A stretch of DNA of 64,000 bases, taken from Meconema thalassinum (taxonomy: Eukaryota; Arthropoda; Insecta; Orthoptera; Tettigoniidae). The notes under the pieces are model-generated. The model made no database searches and was not told the origin of the DNA. It saw nothing but the letters and a program-made list of their open reading frames with translations. A program made the translations under genes and the position numbers. Shown piece after piece: positions 21,041 through 32,712 of this stretch. Position 1 is the first letter of the stretch. Each line of letters begins with the position of its first letter. The stretch spans positions 375,211,387 through 375,275,386 of the forward strand of contig OX336388.2 in NCBI GenBank assembly GCA_946902985.2, written 5' to 3'.

Positions 21041-21410
21041 GCCACGGTGGGTGAGTGGTTAACGAGTCGGACTACCAACCCCAAGCTTGCAGGTTCGCTA
21101 CTGGCCGTGGTAAGTGATTTTAGAAAGGCGGCAAAAATTACGACACCATGCCATACGATGTTGGCATGTCAAAGAACCCATTTGAATTCAGTAGGCAGTG
21201 TTCATAATGGCAAAATTAATCTCGGGAGTTTCCACCAACACCAAGTTCCTCATTTCTCTACTAGAAAGCGCTGTGGTGTTCAAGGAGCTTAGATATCTAA
21301 CCTCCTTGACTTTCAAAGTGCTTCAAGGAACAACGAAATTCGACATGCAAGCCACCCTTTGGGTGTCAAATAACAAAGCTTGCACCCGGCACCCGAACGA
21401 AGCCATATGA

Positions 21411-21440
<30 letters not shown>
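21041..21440 (+). mobile_element. tRNA-derived SINE (family W) with ATT tail
   Basis: The first ~72 bp fold like a tRNA. GCCACGG pairs with CCGTGGT, the A box is GGTGAGTGGTTAACG, and the B box is GGTTCGCTACTGG. A ~300-bp body follows (AAGAACCCATTTGAATTC, GTGCTTCAAGG) and the element ends in (ATT)n. It sits between repeat Z copies 1 and 2. Confidence 0.78.
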
Positions 21441-21442
<2 letters not shown>

Positions 21443-21445
21443 GCA

Positions 21446-22096
21446 TGACACTTATGGACGGTAAACAAGTTTTTAGCCAAGGGACATTAACTTTGAACGT
21501 GGCTATGCTGCGCACACATGCATACGACCGTAGTTAGAAGCGAGCATGCTGGAACTTCCCGCTTCTTTCGGCGGCTTCGGTGGCGTAGTAGGTAGCATGC
21601 TGAACTTCTATGTCCAAGGTCACGGGTTCAAACCCGGCTGAAGTCGTCGGACTATGCCTACCTTCGGAGGGGAAGAAAAGCCGGCGGTCCCATGTCATAT
21701 ATTTATGGCATGAAAAAGAACCTTCCACTAACTACAATTGTGTGAAGCCAAAATTTGTTGGTTGGAATTGATAACGCTCTATTAGTTCGAACGTCCGCCG
21801 CCAGGTGCTGACTGCGATGCCATCTAGTAGCCAAGTCCGCAAGCTAAGTGGTGTGGACGGTAGCAAAAGTAGGAACTGCTTGAAATTATTGTCTGAAGTT
21901 CTTACTTGAATTAAAACAGATAACACACACTAATACAGCCATCACAATTAACGCCGGTTATCAGACATATTCTACACACACCCAAAGTACACGGGGCTAC
22001 ATGACCGCGTTGTCGCAGCTCCTAAACTAATGAACCAACCAACCAACGATCATTTCCTTTCTTATTAGGCAACCTGTTCCGTATTATCAGTTCTGC
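21446..22096. repeat. Repeat Z, copy 2 (contains SINE Y)
   Basis: Runs from AACAAGTTTTTAGCC through GGAACTTCCCGCTTC, is interrupted by SINE Y, and resumes with CTTATTAGGCAACCTG and TATTATCAGTTCTGC. It lacks both DNA transposons present in copy 1. Confidence 0.8.
21565..22048 (+). mobile_element. tRNA-derived SINE (family Y), ~485 bp
   Basis: The head GGCTTCGGTGGCGTAGTAGG with B box GGGTTCAAACCC folds as a tRNA: GGCTTC pairs with GAAGTC. A body follows (ACTAGATGGC in inverse, GTACACGGGGCTACATG), and the tail is CCAACCAACCAAC. A long inverted match is at 55200-55713, and partial copies are at 22320-22785, 50394-50772 and 51540-51745. It lies inside repeat Z copy 2. Confidence 0.8.
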
Positions 22097-22319
22097 AGGT
22101 GGGCCTCAAAGGTCGCGAGCTTCACACACACTCGGGAGCCTCCACCTCTAGGCACTGTTCACATGACTTGTCTACCTAGGCGAAACCCCGGAATAGACAC
22201 GGCAAAAACCTGGAAGATTTGCTGGAGTTTAAACGATAACCTTCTTTGCTACTGTCGTTGATTTACTTCATAGCCATCTTGCATAAATAACGAGCATAGC
22301 GACATCGGAGTGAGCGACT

Positions 22320-22785
22320 CTCTCCCAACTACTCTCCCCCACCGAAGGAAGGCATACTGAAGGAGTTTAACGCTCTTAAAAAATCCGACGACTTCGGCCG
22401 GGTTTGAACCAGCGATCTTGGGCATAAAAGCTCAGCAGGAGGAGGCGCAAGAAAAGCTTGCCGAAGAATGCTGCGCAGATCTTCGGCCATGTTCGGGTGT
22501 TCGGGTGTGCTCGGTAATGGCATACAACGCCCCTCCCACTTCGCGGCAATAGCTCGCTAGCAGCAGTTCTGAACGGATCGTCTGCCCAGGCTTGGCAGGC
22601 TGTAGACCGCGTCTCGGAGCGAGCCGCGTTGTTGAAGAACGGAGTGAGCAGTGAGCTCGGTAATCAGCATTCGGGGGACACATAGGAGCCCCGCAATGAG
22701 CATTAAAATACGCCGATTGATATTGGTCTCTGCGCATCGTTGAGTTTCGGCAAGCTTTTCTACCAACTACGCCACTGAAGCCGCC
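22320..22785 (-). mobile_element. SINE Y fragment with its tRNA head split by a small TIR element
   Basis: Minus-strand SINE Y sequence (inverse of GGCATACTGA, CGACTTCGGCCGGGTTTG) breaks after AAGCTCAGCA at ~22438. It resumes with ACCAACTACGCCACTGAAG at 22762. Between them lies the 22450-22761 inverted-repeat element. Confidence 0.72.
22450..22761. mobile_element. 312-bp element with 16-bp perfect TIRs
   Basis: AGAAAAGCTTGCCGAA (22450-22465) is perfectly inverted as TTCGGCAAGCTTTTCT (22746-22761). The interior is GC-richer than the surroundings. No clear TSD was found; a short purine tract (GGAGGAGGCGC) precedes the left TIR. Superfamily unknown. Confidence 0.62.
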
Positions 22786-22866
22786 TAAAAGATGCTCTGA
22801 TCATTAAGTTACCGCAGTCTTGAAAGGCGATGGTTTGGTAACATTCGCGGTCGTTAAAAATCAATA

Positions 22867-23631
22867 TAGTAGAACCCCTCTCGTCCGCCCTCGGCTGGTC
22901 CGTCGCTCCGGTTAATCCGACCGTGCTCGAGCCGAACTTGTCCCGACTCGTAGCGGTGACTCCCTACCCGTCGCCCCATTGTTGTTTACAGGTACTTGTT
23001 ATTAATCGCTTGTCCGTTTTAGTGCTCCGTCATCTATCGTATCGTTTCTGTCGTTGTACGTGTTTTGTACAGTACGTACTGCACTGTAAAGTTTTTAGTG
23101 CTTACTGTTCGCTGGTTTCACGACATTGTTTTTCTGTGTTCGTTACAGTACTGAACAGTAATTTGTTTACTGAACATTGCGTGTACTGTATAGTTGTGTG
23201 TGTTTTTCAACATGTCACGAGTGAAACGTATACATATTACGTTTTCATTAAATGAAAAATAGCAGTGCTACCAAGACTGGACAAAGGGGAATCACTCCAA
23301 AAATTGCTAAGGAATTCAATGTAGGCGTTACGACAATAAAACATTGGAGAAGAAATCGGAAAGACACTGAATCATGCACCGTGGCTATATATGGCGAAAA
23401 CGCTCGTAAGAATTGCAAAACCTTAAAAGAGTCTAAACTAGAATTGCTTGACAACGCATTGTGGATGTGGTTCTACGAGGAAAGAAGGAAAGGAACTCCG
23501 ATATCTTGAGTTCAGAGATTGTTTATTTTAATGTAAATCCATATTTTTCTGTACTTTCTGATAATCCGACCTTTCTTGCGTTCCGACCATACCCTCAGTC
23601 CCAAAGATGACGGATTAGAGGGGTTGTACTG
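22867..23631 (+). mobile_element. pogo/Tigger-like element, internally deleted
   Basis: Ends TAGTAGAACCCCTCT (left) and CAGTACAACCCCTCT (right, inverted) are flanked by TA (22865-22866, 23632-23633). CAGTA-CAACCCC-like TIRs with TA duplication are typical of pogo/Tigger. The 765-bp length, against ~2-2.5 kb for a full copy, and the partial transposase show a deletion. Confidence 0.82.
23211..23509 (+). pseudogene. Tigger/CENP-B-type transposase N-terminus, frameshifted
   Basis: It starts MSRVKRIHITFSLNEK, then an in-frame stop. Homology continues in two other frames: AVLPRLDKGES, then KIAKEFNVGVTTIKHWRRNR (helix-turn-helix). The open stretch 23252-23509 ends with DNALWMWFYEERRKGTPIS, the start of the second CENP-B-type DNA-binding domain. 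The DDE domain is absent. Confidence 0.82.
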
Positions 23632-23633
23632 TA

Positions 23634-24167
23634 CCTCGAATTTGTATTATTTCTGTATTTTGGGTGCTACTTGGTCCACAGCTGTGACTACACAATCTCA
23701 ACTTTGGCTTACATAAAAAACCAGCAACTTTAAGAACTAAGTTCGGCGTGCAATGCAGCAGTTTCCATGAGGGATGGTTTGGTTTAGTCTGCCTCTGGCG
23801 ACAACCCACATGAGATCATCACAAAGCCTGCTTGCGTTTGCAATGCGCCTTCAGCTATTGTAGCCAACACAAAGCCCGCGAGAGAATTAATGGAATGTCT
23901 AAGCTATCATGACGGAATAAGATTTCTTCACCACAGCAATTCATGCACTTGTTCATTCGATGATGAACATTTTTGCTTCAAGGGCCCTAACATCTAGGTT
24001 ATAGGCCCATAATTGCTTGGGTGATAGTGAAAATGAAAAAATTACGAGCCTTACAGTAGTCGCATATGATATGTAACATGTGACATGTTATCCTTTGTTA
24101 ACAGTGTACTCTGTTGGTCATTGAAATAACTACTTGTAAAACTGCAGTGCCAAATCTTGACCGGTTT
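23634..24167. other. No recognisable feature
   Basis: Unassigned sequence between the Tigger-like element and a local duplication. Confidence 0.5.
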
Positions 24168-24533
24168 TCAGCAAATATGATATAATGAATATTTTCACAC
24201 CAAACAACGACAACTTGAAGATGATTTATTGTAGGAAGAATATCTTTAATGGGGCCTCTAAACCTTGAAGTAATTTTGTATGCGATATAGATTCCACATA
24301 GCCACATGGCCGACAGTACCCCGAGTGCTTTCATTAAATAAGAATACAGGAAAAGTATGAAGATTTAATAAATCAGAATTGTTTTCGGCCAATATGATAT
24401 AATTAATATTTTCACACCAAAGAACGACAATTTGAAGATGATTTATTGTGGGAATATCTTTAATGGGGCCTCCAAACCTTGAAGTAAACCGTATACGATA
24501 TACATTTCACCTAGCCACATGGCCGACAGAACG
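24168..24533. repeat. Local direct duplication (~150 bp, two copies)
   Basis: 24168-24318 and 24387-24533 share ATATTTTCACACCAAA, GAAGATGATTTATTGT and AGCCACATGGCCGACAG, offset about 219 bp. Confidence 0.8.
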
Positions 24534-26811
24534 TCGTGGTATCAATCTCCGCCACCGCGCGCAGTCATAGTTTCCGTCCCATCCATTTCCGTTTCATTGT
24601 TTCCGTCCCATCCATTCCTGTTTCATTTTTCAAAATCACCCCCACAAAAAAATATACAGTTACCGAGTGGAAAGATGTCACACCTCAAAAAATGAAATGC
24701 AAACTATAAACTCAAACTAACTACAGACTTATATGCTAGAAGAACGAAGAGTTAACAAATCAAAAAAGAATAAGGTAAGAGGGGAAAGAAATGCCCTCAA
24801 CCCTCGAAGAATGAGAATTGTGGAACTTGGAAGGAAGGAGAGCCATGAAAGACAGATAGGAAAGTGGAAGAGGTGAGAGGAGTGGGTGCATCCCAGAGTC
24901 AATGGAAAAATGGCAAACACTAGACCCAGCTCAGGAATCCCTCGGGGTCTCCAAATCCCAGGAGCTCACCGGCCGTGAGCCCTTGAGGTTGTAGCAGTGT
25001 CCAGAATGCACCGTAAGTGGTGAGACTACATACACACTGTCTCCTCGAGTGTCTTGTGCAGAAGGCAGGAGATGACATGGAAATAAAATGAAGAGATCTG
25101 CCCGCTCGAAGAATGAGGGGTCCGGAAAGATGCTTCTGCAAATACCAACTACAACGAGCCACTGCGCTGCTACCAGAAACTGCCAATGTCTAATCTCCAT
25201 TTCATCGAACAATCACATCAATTTTAAAATCAACCCAAAATACTTCCACCAGCAACATGCTCATGTGATACCTCATACCGGTACACATGAGCGTCAAATC
25301 AACCAATATTATTCACCACCAAAAACAAGTCCCCTCGTAACCGTTAGTGGTCAGTATATTAACCACCCGCTATATTGTCAAAGTTGTTGATGATTGAATC
25401 CTTCAGTCATATATCAAGGAATTTCTTTTGGAAGAGTTAATATTTCTGAAAACAATATAATATTTCTTTATATCCTCGAACTATGGTGGTTGATATATTT
25501 TTAAAATAAAAAAGTACAATTAAAAAGTAATAAAGAAACTATGATAAACAATAGAATTATATTAAATATGCTTGCAAAATTAGAAATAGATAAGCCTATA
25601 CAATTAAAATAATAATAATAATAATAATACTAGTTTTATTATCTTAATTTTAAGATTATAAAAATAATATAAAAATAAAAATGAATATGATTATTAAAAT
25701 GTAAAAGAAAACAAAAATCAAAATTAGTACTAACTTAATTACAATTAGGTTAAAATACTTAAAATTAAAATTGCAAAGAAAGTAGGCTATGTTTAATAAT
25801 ATTCTGCCCTATAAACGGTGAAGGAGCACCAGTCCCTTACTACAAGACGTCATCATTTCGATAGCGTCTTCAAGCTTGAGATTAGCTACGTCAGATAGTT
25901 TACTATGTTTCTCAGACAGTAGAATAGAAAGTTCATATTGTATAACACGCAAATTGATCACCACGATTGGTTCTTTTGTCATTTGGTCAATTTCTCAATA
26001 AAAATCGTTCCCGTACCCTCCATGAAAAAGGTGCACCACAGTTGAGAATTGCTGGTCTAAAGCATTTCTTAACAGGAAGCCTATACGATTGTATACAAAC
26101 ATCCCACAGTAACGAACTGTCAACAACAACGCTAAGCGTGCATGAAATCACATCAAACAAAATGATAGAAGCTCAAATTTTCGGAGTAACGGGATATTAC
26201 ATGTCTATATAACACAGTTATCGTGAAGCTCCGTTTCGGCTTTAGTAACCGAATCTCTCCGTTACGGTCCCCATCTTTTTTAATGACGTTATCTGTATCA
26301 CATAGCATATGCGCTACCACCAAATCCCGGGAGCTAGAATATATATCTCCATTGAGCGGATGTAAGCAGATTAAATTACTGCCGTGTTCCTAGCCTTAGA
26401 TGCACTGTGGTTTCCATGACTCCCGGCAGAATACTAGCCTACTAGCTTCAAAGGCATACAGCTAAAATTACCGATCCTATCATCGGATCCACCTGGCGAC
26501 GGAATCAAGTTTTAATATGGAAAGGGATATGGATTTATAATTCGTTATTAACTTCAGATCCCCATCATACCACACTAATATGACCAGGCTACTGTCAGGA
26601 GGAGCGATGTGATAACCAAGGGACATACAGTACTAATACACTGCAAGGACATAAACAAGTCAAAATAATCCCAGGAACACAAATCTATTTGTATCACAGA
26701 GTAGCAAAATTCGCAAGGACGGGAATTAGCAAATTCAGAGTGGTCAAGTTGATTAAGTTCCCTTTATCTCCCTCACCCGAGCATTGATGATAACTACGTC
26801 AACTCTTAGCA
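24534..26811. other. 2.3-kb AT-rich region, no gene recognised
   Basis: Contains a short duplicated TTTCCGTCCCATCCATT unit at ~24568-24620 and an AAT run near 25607. The frames at 24920-25390 and 25967-26212 show no family motif. Confidence 0.5.
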
Positions 26812-27101
26812 GATTGAATGAATGAATGAATGAATGAATGAATGAATGAATGAATGAATGAATGAAGGACTATATGAAGAACTGCTTTAAGGAATGAATG
26901 AAGGAATGAATGAATGAATGAATGCATGAAGGACTGCATGAAGAACTGCACGAAGGAATGAATTAATGCATGAAGAACTGCACGAAGAACTGCATGAAGG
27001 AATGAGGGAAGGAATGAATGCATGAATGAATGCATGAATGAATGAAAGAAGGAATGAATTAGTGCATGAAGGACTGCATGAAGAACTGCGTGAAGGAATG
27101 A

Positions 27102-27145
<44 letters not shown>

Positions 27146-28440
27146 ATGCATGAAGGAATGAAAGAAGGAATGAATTAATGAATGAAGGAATGAAAGAAGG
27201 ACTGCATAAAGAAATGAATTAAGGACTGCATGAAGGAATGCATGAAGGAATGAATGAAGGACTGCATGAATGAATGCAAGAACGAGTGAATGAATCTATG
27301 AATGAATACATGAAGGAATGAATGCACGAAGGAATGAAAGAAGGAATGAATGAATGCATGAAGGACTGCATGAAGAACTGCATGAAGGAATGAAAGAAGG
27401 AATGAATGCATGAAGGAATGAATTAATGCATGAAGAACTGCACGAAGAACTGCATGAAGGAATGAGGGAATGAATAAATGCATGAATGAATGCATGAAGG
27501 AATGAAAGAAGGAATGAATTAGTGCATGAAGAACTGCGTGAAGGAATGAATGAAGGAATGAAAGAAAGAATGAATGCATGAAGGAATGAAAGAAGGAATG
27601 AATTAATGCATGAAGGAATGAAAGAAGGACTGCATAAAGAAAGGAATTAAGGACTGCATGAAGAACTGCATGAAGGAATGCATGAAGGAATGAATGAAGG
27701 ACTGCATGAAGAACTGAATGAAGGAATGAATGAATGAAGGAATGAAAGAAGGAATGAATGAAGGACTGCATGAAGAACTGCATATAGGAATGAATGAAAG
27801 AAGGAATGAAAGAAGGAATAAATGCATGAAGAACTGCATGGAGGAATGAATGATGGAATGAAGGAATGAATCAATGAATGAGGGAATGAAAGACTGCATG
27901 AATGAATGAATCCACGAAGGATTGAATGAGGGACTGCATGAAGGAATGAATGGAAGACTGCATGAAGGAATTAATGAATGCATCAATGAATGCATGAAGA
28001 ACTGCATGAAGTAATGAATGAAGGACTGCATGAATGAATGAATGAATGAATGAATGAATGAATGAAGGAATGAAAGAAGGAATGAATGAAGGACTGCATG
28101 AAGAACTGCATGTAGGAATGGATGAAAGAAGGAATGAAAGAAGGAATGAATGCATGAAGAACTGCATGAAGGAATGAATGATATGAAGGAATGAATCAAT
28201 GAATGAGGGAATGAAAGACTGCATGAATGAATGAATGAATGAATGAATGCACGAAGGATTGAATGAGGGACTGCATGACGGAATGAATGAAAGACTGCAT
28301 GAAGGAATGAATGAATGAATGCATCAATGAATGCATGAAGGACTGCATGAAGTAATGAATGAAGGACTGCATGAAGAACTGCATGAAGGAATGACTGAAG
28401 GACTGCATGAATGAATGAATGAACGAATGAATGAATAAAC
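26812..28440. repeat. GAATG-based complex satellite, ~1.6 kb
   Basis: Built from GAATGAATG, GAAGGACTGCATGAA, GAACTGCATGAAGG and GAATGAAAGAAGG words arranged in longer, repeated blocks. For example the block at ~27780-28010 recurs at ~28110-28350. One AAAG tract lies at 27100-27150. Minus-strand frames rich in Ser-Phe-His-Ser (SFIHSFMHSF) are by-products. Confidence 0.95.
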
Positions 28441-28627
28441 AAATAATATCGCTTAAAATAGACAGTTCCGAAACGAATATCATGAATGAATATGTATGTT
28501 ATAGAAAGCTCTATAAAATTGTTAATATTATAGTTAGTTACTGAGATTTTTAGGGGCAGAACAGCGAGGTCATCTGCCCCTATTTAATATTTCAGTATGT
28601 CTTAATATTACCATATTACCTTATTTT

Positions 28628-28856
28628 CATAGGATAATAATGTTTTTACGTCCCTTTTAACATCTACGGTTTTTATAGACGCCAGGGTGCCGACATTTTA
28701 CCTCGAAAGGGATCTTTAACGTGCCAGTAAATCTATTGTCACAGCTCCCTCGCATTTGCGCCCCTCGAATGCCAGCTGACTGAGCCAAGATTCGATCCTC
28801 CAACCTCGGGCACAGCAAGCGACAACATTACCGCTGAGCCACGCAGCCAGCCGATA
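28628..28856 (-). mobile_element. tRNA-derived SINE (family X)
   Basis: The minus-strand head has A box TGGCTCAGCGGTAATG and B box GGATCGAATCTT. The body is TTTACTGGCACGTTAAAG and the tail end ACGTAAAAACATTATT. It is colinear with 5519-5742. Confidence 0.8.
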
Positions 28857-29378
28857 TACAGTGTGAAGAAAAAATGCGGATAAACGACGGGAACTAGGAA
28901 ACTGACGTCACGAAAGAAGAAGAAAAAAAAACGACATTAAGTAGATTCGAATCGTACCTCCAAAATGGATGAGGGTTTGATAACCCAGCAGTCTACTCAG
29001 TGAGCTACGACAACCGGTTCGGTAGAGTGGGGTGATACACATTCCTCTGTACATTCTGATGCGCTGCAGGATGTGACAGTGCTGCCAGCTTCTCGTTTTC
29101 ATACTTGTGTTTTCAAACTGCACCCGCTCCGATTTTGCTTTAGAAACTTTTGTCTTGCATTTGGATTAATAGTCGCATGCCAACCTCCAAGTGCGGCATT
29201 TTTTCTTCACCCTGTATAGTTCTTCACGGAACTACTTATTTCTTTTATACTGAGCGTCGCGTGGCACATCTGATTAGCAAATTGTTTGGGCTGGACCCAC
29301 CAACAGAATAAAGAAGTGACAGTCAGTCTCAAAGACTAGACTTTGTATCATTTTAAATGCTACAAATGCTGAAAAATG
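28857..29378. other. No recognisable gene
   Basis: A GAACCGGTTGTCGTAGC-like stretch on the minus strand near 29010 could be a decayed tRNA-like head (CTGAGTAGACTGCTGGG). I do not call it. Confidence 0.4.
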
Positions 29379-29926
29379 CTAGAAATGCTGGAGGCTTCTC
29401 GCTTCGCTCGAAGCCAAAGACTCTTGACATGATAGAAAATTATCTGCATCATACTTATCTTGCTTATCTGGTTTCAAATTACTCGCGAACGGCAAGTGCA
29501 AACCAAGGGCAAAGCAAGGTCAAGCGCGCGGGATGCCGTCACGCTCACCAGAGCGCGCGGGGACGTGCCCCTTCCATCCAGTCTAAAAGCACTTATAGTG
29601 GGCGATGTATTGAAGATAGAGAGATATGCTCTCGCGGACTTTTTTGTAGAACTTTTCATGCTGACCAATTCTTACGCTCATAGTATATTGATATTTTTAA
29701 CGGTTTGCTCAGCGTAAGCTTAAGAAGCGCACGGACGCCAAGTTTGTTTACGACTTTTTCACTGAAATCGTTACTGCTTGGCTTCCTTTGATCATACATT
29801 AAATTATTATCTACAGAATCTTTCCTCGAGATATCCTTTACAGAATGGTGAAAACCGCATCAAAATCCATCCAGTGGTTCACATCCAAGAATCGGGGATT
29901 TTTGTCTTATACTAACGAAGTAGAGA
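29379..29926 (-). mobile_element. Non-autonomous Helitron (3' end tentative)
   Basis: The minus-strand 5' end is TCTCTACTTCGTTAG, followed by CACTGGATGGATTTTGAT and GGTTTTCACCATTC, a typical Helitron 5' region. ~350 bp matches the Helitron at 38694 in inverse orientation. A candidate 3' end has the hairpin GGCTTC...GAAGCC, then TCCAGCATTTCTAG. The base after CTAG is C rather than T, so the 3' boundary is uncertain. Confidence 0.68.
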
Positions 29927-30466
29927 TTGTCGGGGAACATATGCACCAAGCGGTACTATGACGTCACACACCTCAGTGCTTCTGGGTACATTTCGTCCCG
30001 TCACCGTAACGTAACGCCAGACCCCAGCGTAACGACGAAGTCGACAAGATCATTTAAAATGATAAAAACTCATATCTTCACAAAAACTAGAAAAATGGCA
30101 CCTGATGACTCCAACAAGGGGCACCCTATATAATGTAAAGTACTGAGCCTCTGAAGCAGCCATCCCTCCTCTCTCTCCCCCTTAGTGATGATAACCTATA
30201 TGTCAAGCTAATATAGCTCACATACTAACCAATTACGAGCTAAGAACTCCATCCCGCAGGCTATACAGTAGAGCCCCCAGTTGGGCCAGGTGCCAGAAAT
30301 GTATATGCAGAGATCTGCACGAACCAATAACCGATACATAGACTGCAGCTGAGTAAAACAAAAAACAAAAAAACATGAGCAATGGCAGCAAGAGAGGGGA
30401 GGAATCAAAGCGGCCCGGGGACGATAAGGTGTAACAATGTAAAATGTACAACAGGGTTAAAGGTAA
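29927..30466. other. Spacer, nothing recognised
   Basis: No motif or repeat match found. Confidence 0.45.
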
Positions 30467-30830
30467 ATAGCCCAGGCATATAAGTCAAAATATCGCCTTA
30501 ACCTAAAAAAAATATGTTATAAAGCTAATTCTCTCAGAATCCATTAATTCGACCCTAGGGAACAACATATCAAAATACTCGGCCGTACTTGTGCCGGCTT
30601 CCTTGATTTCCAGGCCTGGAAACCTGGAATTCCAGGAATTTTTCATCGCTGTCCTGGAACGCCCATAAAAACCGAACGACTCGGCCTAGGTAGACAAAAG
30701 TGGTGTCAAATGAAAGAGAAAAGCATGCAGACTCCATATATAAGGTTTCAAGCAATGTTTTTCTCATTTAGGGGTAGATCGTAACAAAACAAACGCGCGA
30801 AATTCAAAATTTTTGCAAGTTTGAATTCAT
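30467..30830 (+). repeat. Left inverted repeat R
   Basis: Pairs with 37965-38327. It includes the near-palindrome TTTCCAGGCCTGGAAAC and an A-rich inner end. Confidence 0.85.
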
Positions 30831-31034
30831 TTGCACGTTTATTAGAGACTAAGACGGCAGCTCATGCAAAAAATGCTGAAGTGAAAATTTCCTGAAAGCC
30901 ATAGGTTGTCCCCCTGTCAGTTATGCACGGTACTGTGACGATCAGAAATTAAGTAACGCCTGTAAACTCCGAGTCAGATATTCATGAGAATAGTGTGTTT
31001 TAAAAAACGAAACTGAAAAAGCGGAGTACTTTGA

Positions 31035-32388
31035 TTATGAGCTGGCGCCAACTCCACCCTCTCTTTTTGACGGATGTTCAATGCGCAAAACGGACAAGTC
31101 AGCGTTTGCGTCTCTCTTTAAGCACTCAGAAATTGGCGATCAACTTTGTCCAGATACCACGTATGTCATTGACGGAGGCTATCTCATGTACGCTGTTAGT
31201 TGGCGTCGACTGGCAACATACGGAGAAATTTGCGACCTTTACGTCAGACACGTTATGACTCGATACCCATCTGCAGTTGTTTTCGACGGATACAATGGCC
31301 AGCCAACTATGAAAGAAGCGGAGCAAAGGCGACGCGCTGCAAGAAGCACCTGTTTTGATATCGACATGACCGAACATTCGACATCGTCAACATCAATCAC
31401 AGGCGTACTTTCTGACGAACAGGAGACACAAATCTCGACTTATTGATGTACTTGTTTCAAGATTTGAAGCTGTAAAAGTTCGAGTATACCAGGAAACTGG
31501 GGACGCCGATCCTCTCATTGTGCACATTGCTTTGGAGATAGCTTGGGGAAGTCTGTAGTTGTAGTCGGCAACGATACCGAACTTCTGGCAATGCTGATTG
31601 CTAGGCGTCAGACGGGAGATGTCTTCATGCTGCACCCAGGGACTTCCAAGTGCCCCGGAAAGCTGTACGATATTGGTACTATTCAAGATGAAATAGGTGA
31701 CATGAAGAACTGCGTGCTGTACTCCCATGCTTTCTCATGTGGTGATAAAACATCTGCAATCTACGGGAATGGGAGGAAGAAGGCTTACAAATTGCTTCAA
31801 AAAAGTGTGGATCTTCGGGAAGAAATTGTCAAAACATACACAAATCCATCTGCGAGTCGCAAAGAAGTATGCACTGTTGGAGAATATCGATTATCTTCGA
31901 CATCGTCTGTACCAGATGACCATTGCGAGCCAAGGTCTGACTTCTTAGTTTGAACTTGCAACTCTTCCTCCAACAAGGGAAGCTCTACGGCAGCACTCAA
32001 TGCGGACTTACTTGCAGGTAACTTTCATTGTTTTCCTTTACACTACACGTATAGAATATGTTTCTAGTATTTCTCAGGAGAGTTAAATATCTTGAGTTGA
32101 TTTTAGGTTCAAGAATGGCTGGGAAGAAACCTCAATCCAACAGAGTGGGGCTGGCAAGCCATTGACAACTCTCTTTTGCTCGTTCCCACAACCCTGCCAC
32201 CAGCTCTTGACTCTCTTCTCCACCTAATTGCCTGCGATTGCAAGACGGCCTGCGGAGTGCGTTGTGGATGTAGACGATCCGGTCAAGAGTGCTCAGAAAT
32301 GTGCTCTCAATGTCACGGACAAAATTGTGATAACACAGTACCTAGTTATGAAACAGATCAGGATCTAGATACACCCGATGTCACTTAA
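31035..32388 (+). pseudogene. Broken XPG/FEN1-like (PIN-fold) nuclease-family gene with Cys-rich tail
   Basis: Exon sequence starts before or at 31035 with ELAPTPPSLFDG. It continues TTYVIDGGYLMYAVSW, SAVVFDGYNGQPTMKEAEQR, then in a second frame GDADPLIVHIALEIAW, then VVVVGNDTELLAMLIARR and LYSHAFSCGDKTSAIYGNG. The C-terminus reads LGRNLNPTEWGW and a Cys-rich tail CDCKTACGVRCGCRRSG...CSQCHGQNC. This order (Asp-rich PIN motifs, G-C-D-T-T-like loop, Cys-rich end) is known from uncharacterised multi-copy animal proteins; I do not know their function. The frame shifts at ~31400 and ~31545 and again near 31875, and there is a stop at 31949. The metal-site and loop residues are altered. An intact 89-bp intron separates the last exon. 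Confidence 0.75.
32018..32106 (+). other. Predicted GT-AG intron in the XPG/FEN1-like gene
   Basis: The donor is CTTGCAG|GTAACT and the acceptor is TGATTTTAG|GTTCAA. Removing 89 bp joins MRTYLQ to VQEWLGRN in frame across a conserved block. The intron shows that the copy was not made by retroposition of a spliced mRNA. Confidence 0.75.
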
Positions 32389-32712
32389 ACTACCAGTTTC
32401 TTGTATTACACCTTTTAATCCAATGCCTTCTTCCTATGATTTCGAAGACTTAACGCATAATTAATTATTATGTGTGTAAATACAAATTTCATCTTGTGTT
32501 TCTTCCGTAGAAAAAAATCATTAGCTCAACCTTTACTTTCCAGGTGCTAACCGATTAGGCTAAAACCCCGACGACACAACGCAACCCTGCACTGTTAACT
32601 GACAGCTACTACACGTTTAATTTTCGCTATAACTTTACAATAATAAACGTAAAGCAAACATGACAGATGGTCTTAAAAGCTACAAATGTGATCTTAGTTA
32701 TATCACGCCTGA

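Noticed and set aside
22432..22766. Overlapping 101- and 69-codon minus-strand frames
   Set aside because: They lie within the small TIR element and the SINE head and show no protein motif.
22923..23255. 110-codon plus-strand frame upstream of the Tigger-like transposase
   Set aside because: Cys/Val-rich translation of the element's 5' non-coding region; no similarity to transposase.
26799..28483. Several long minus-strand frames with SFIHSFMHSF-like repeats
   Set aside because: Produced by the GAATG satellite, open in several overlapping frames.
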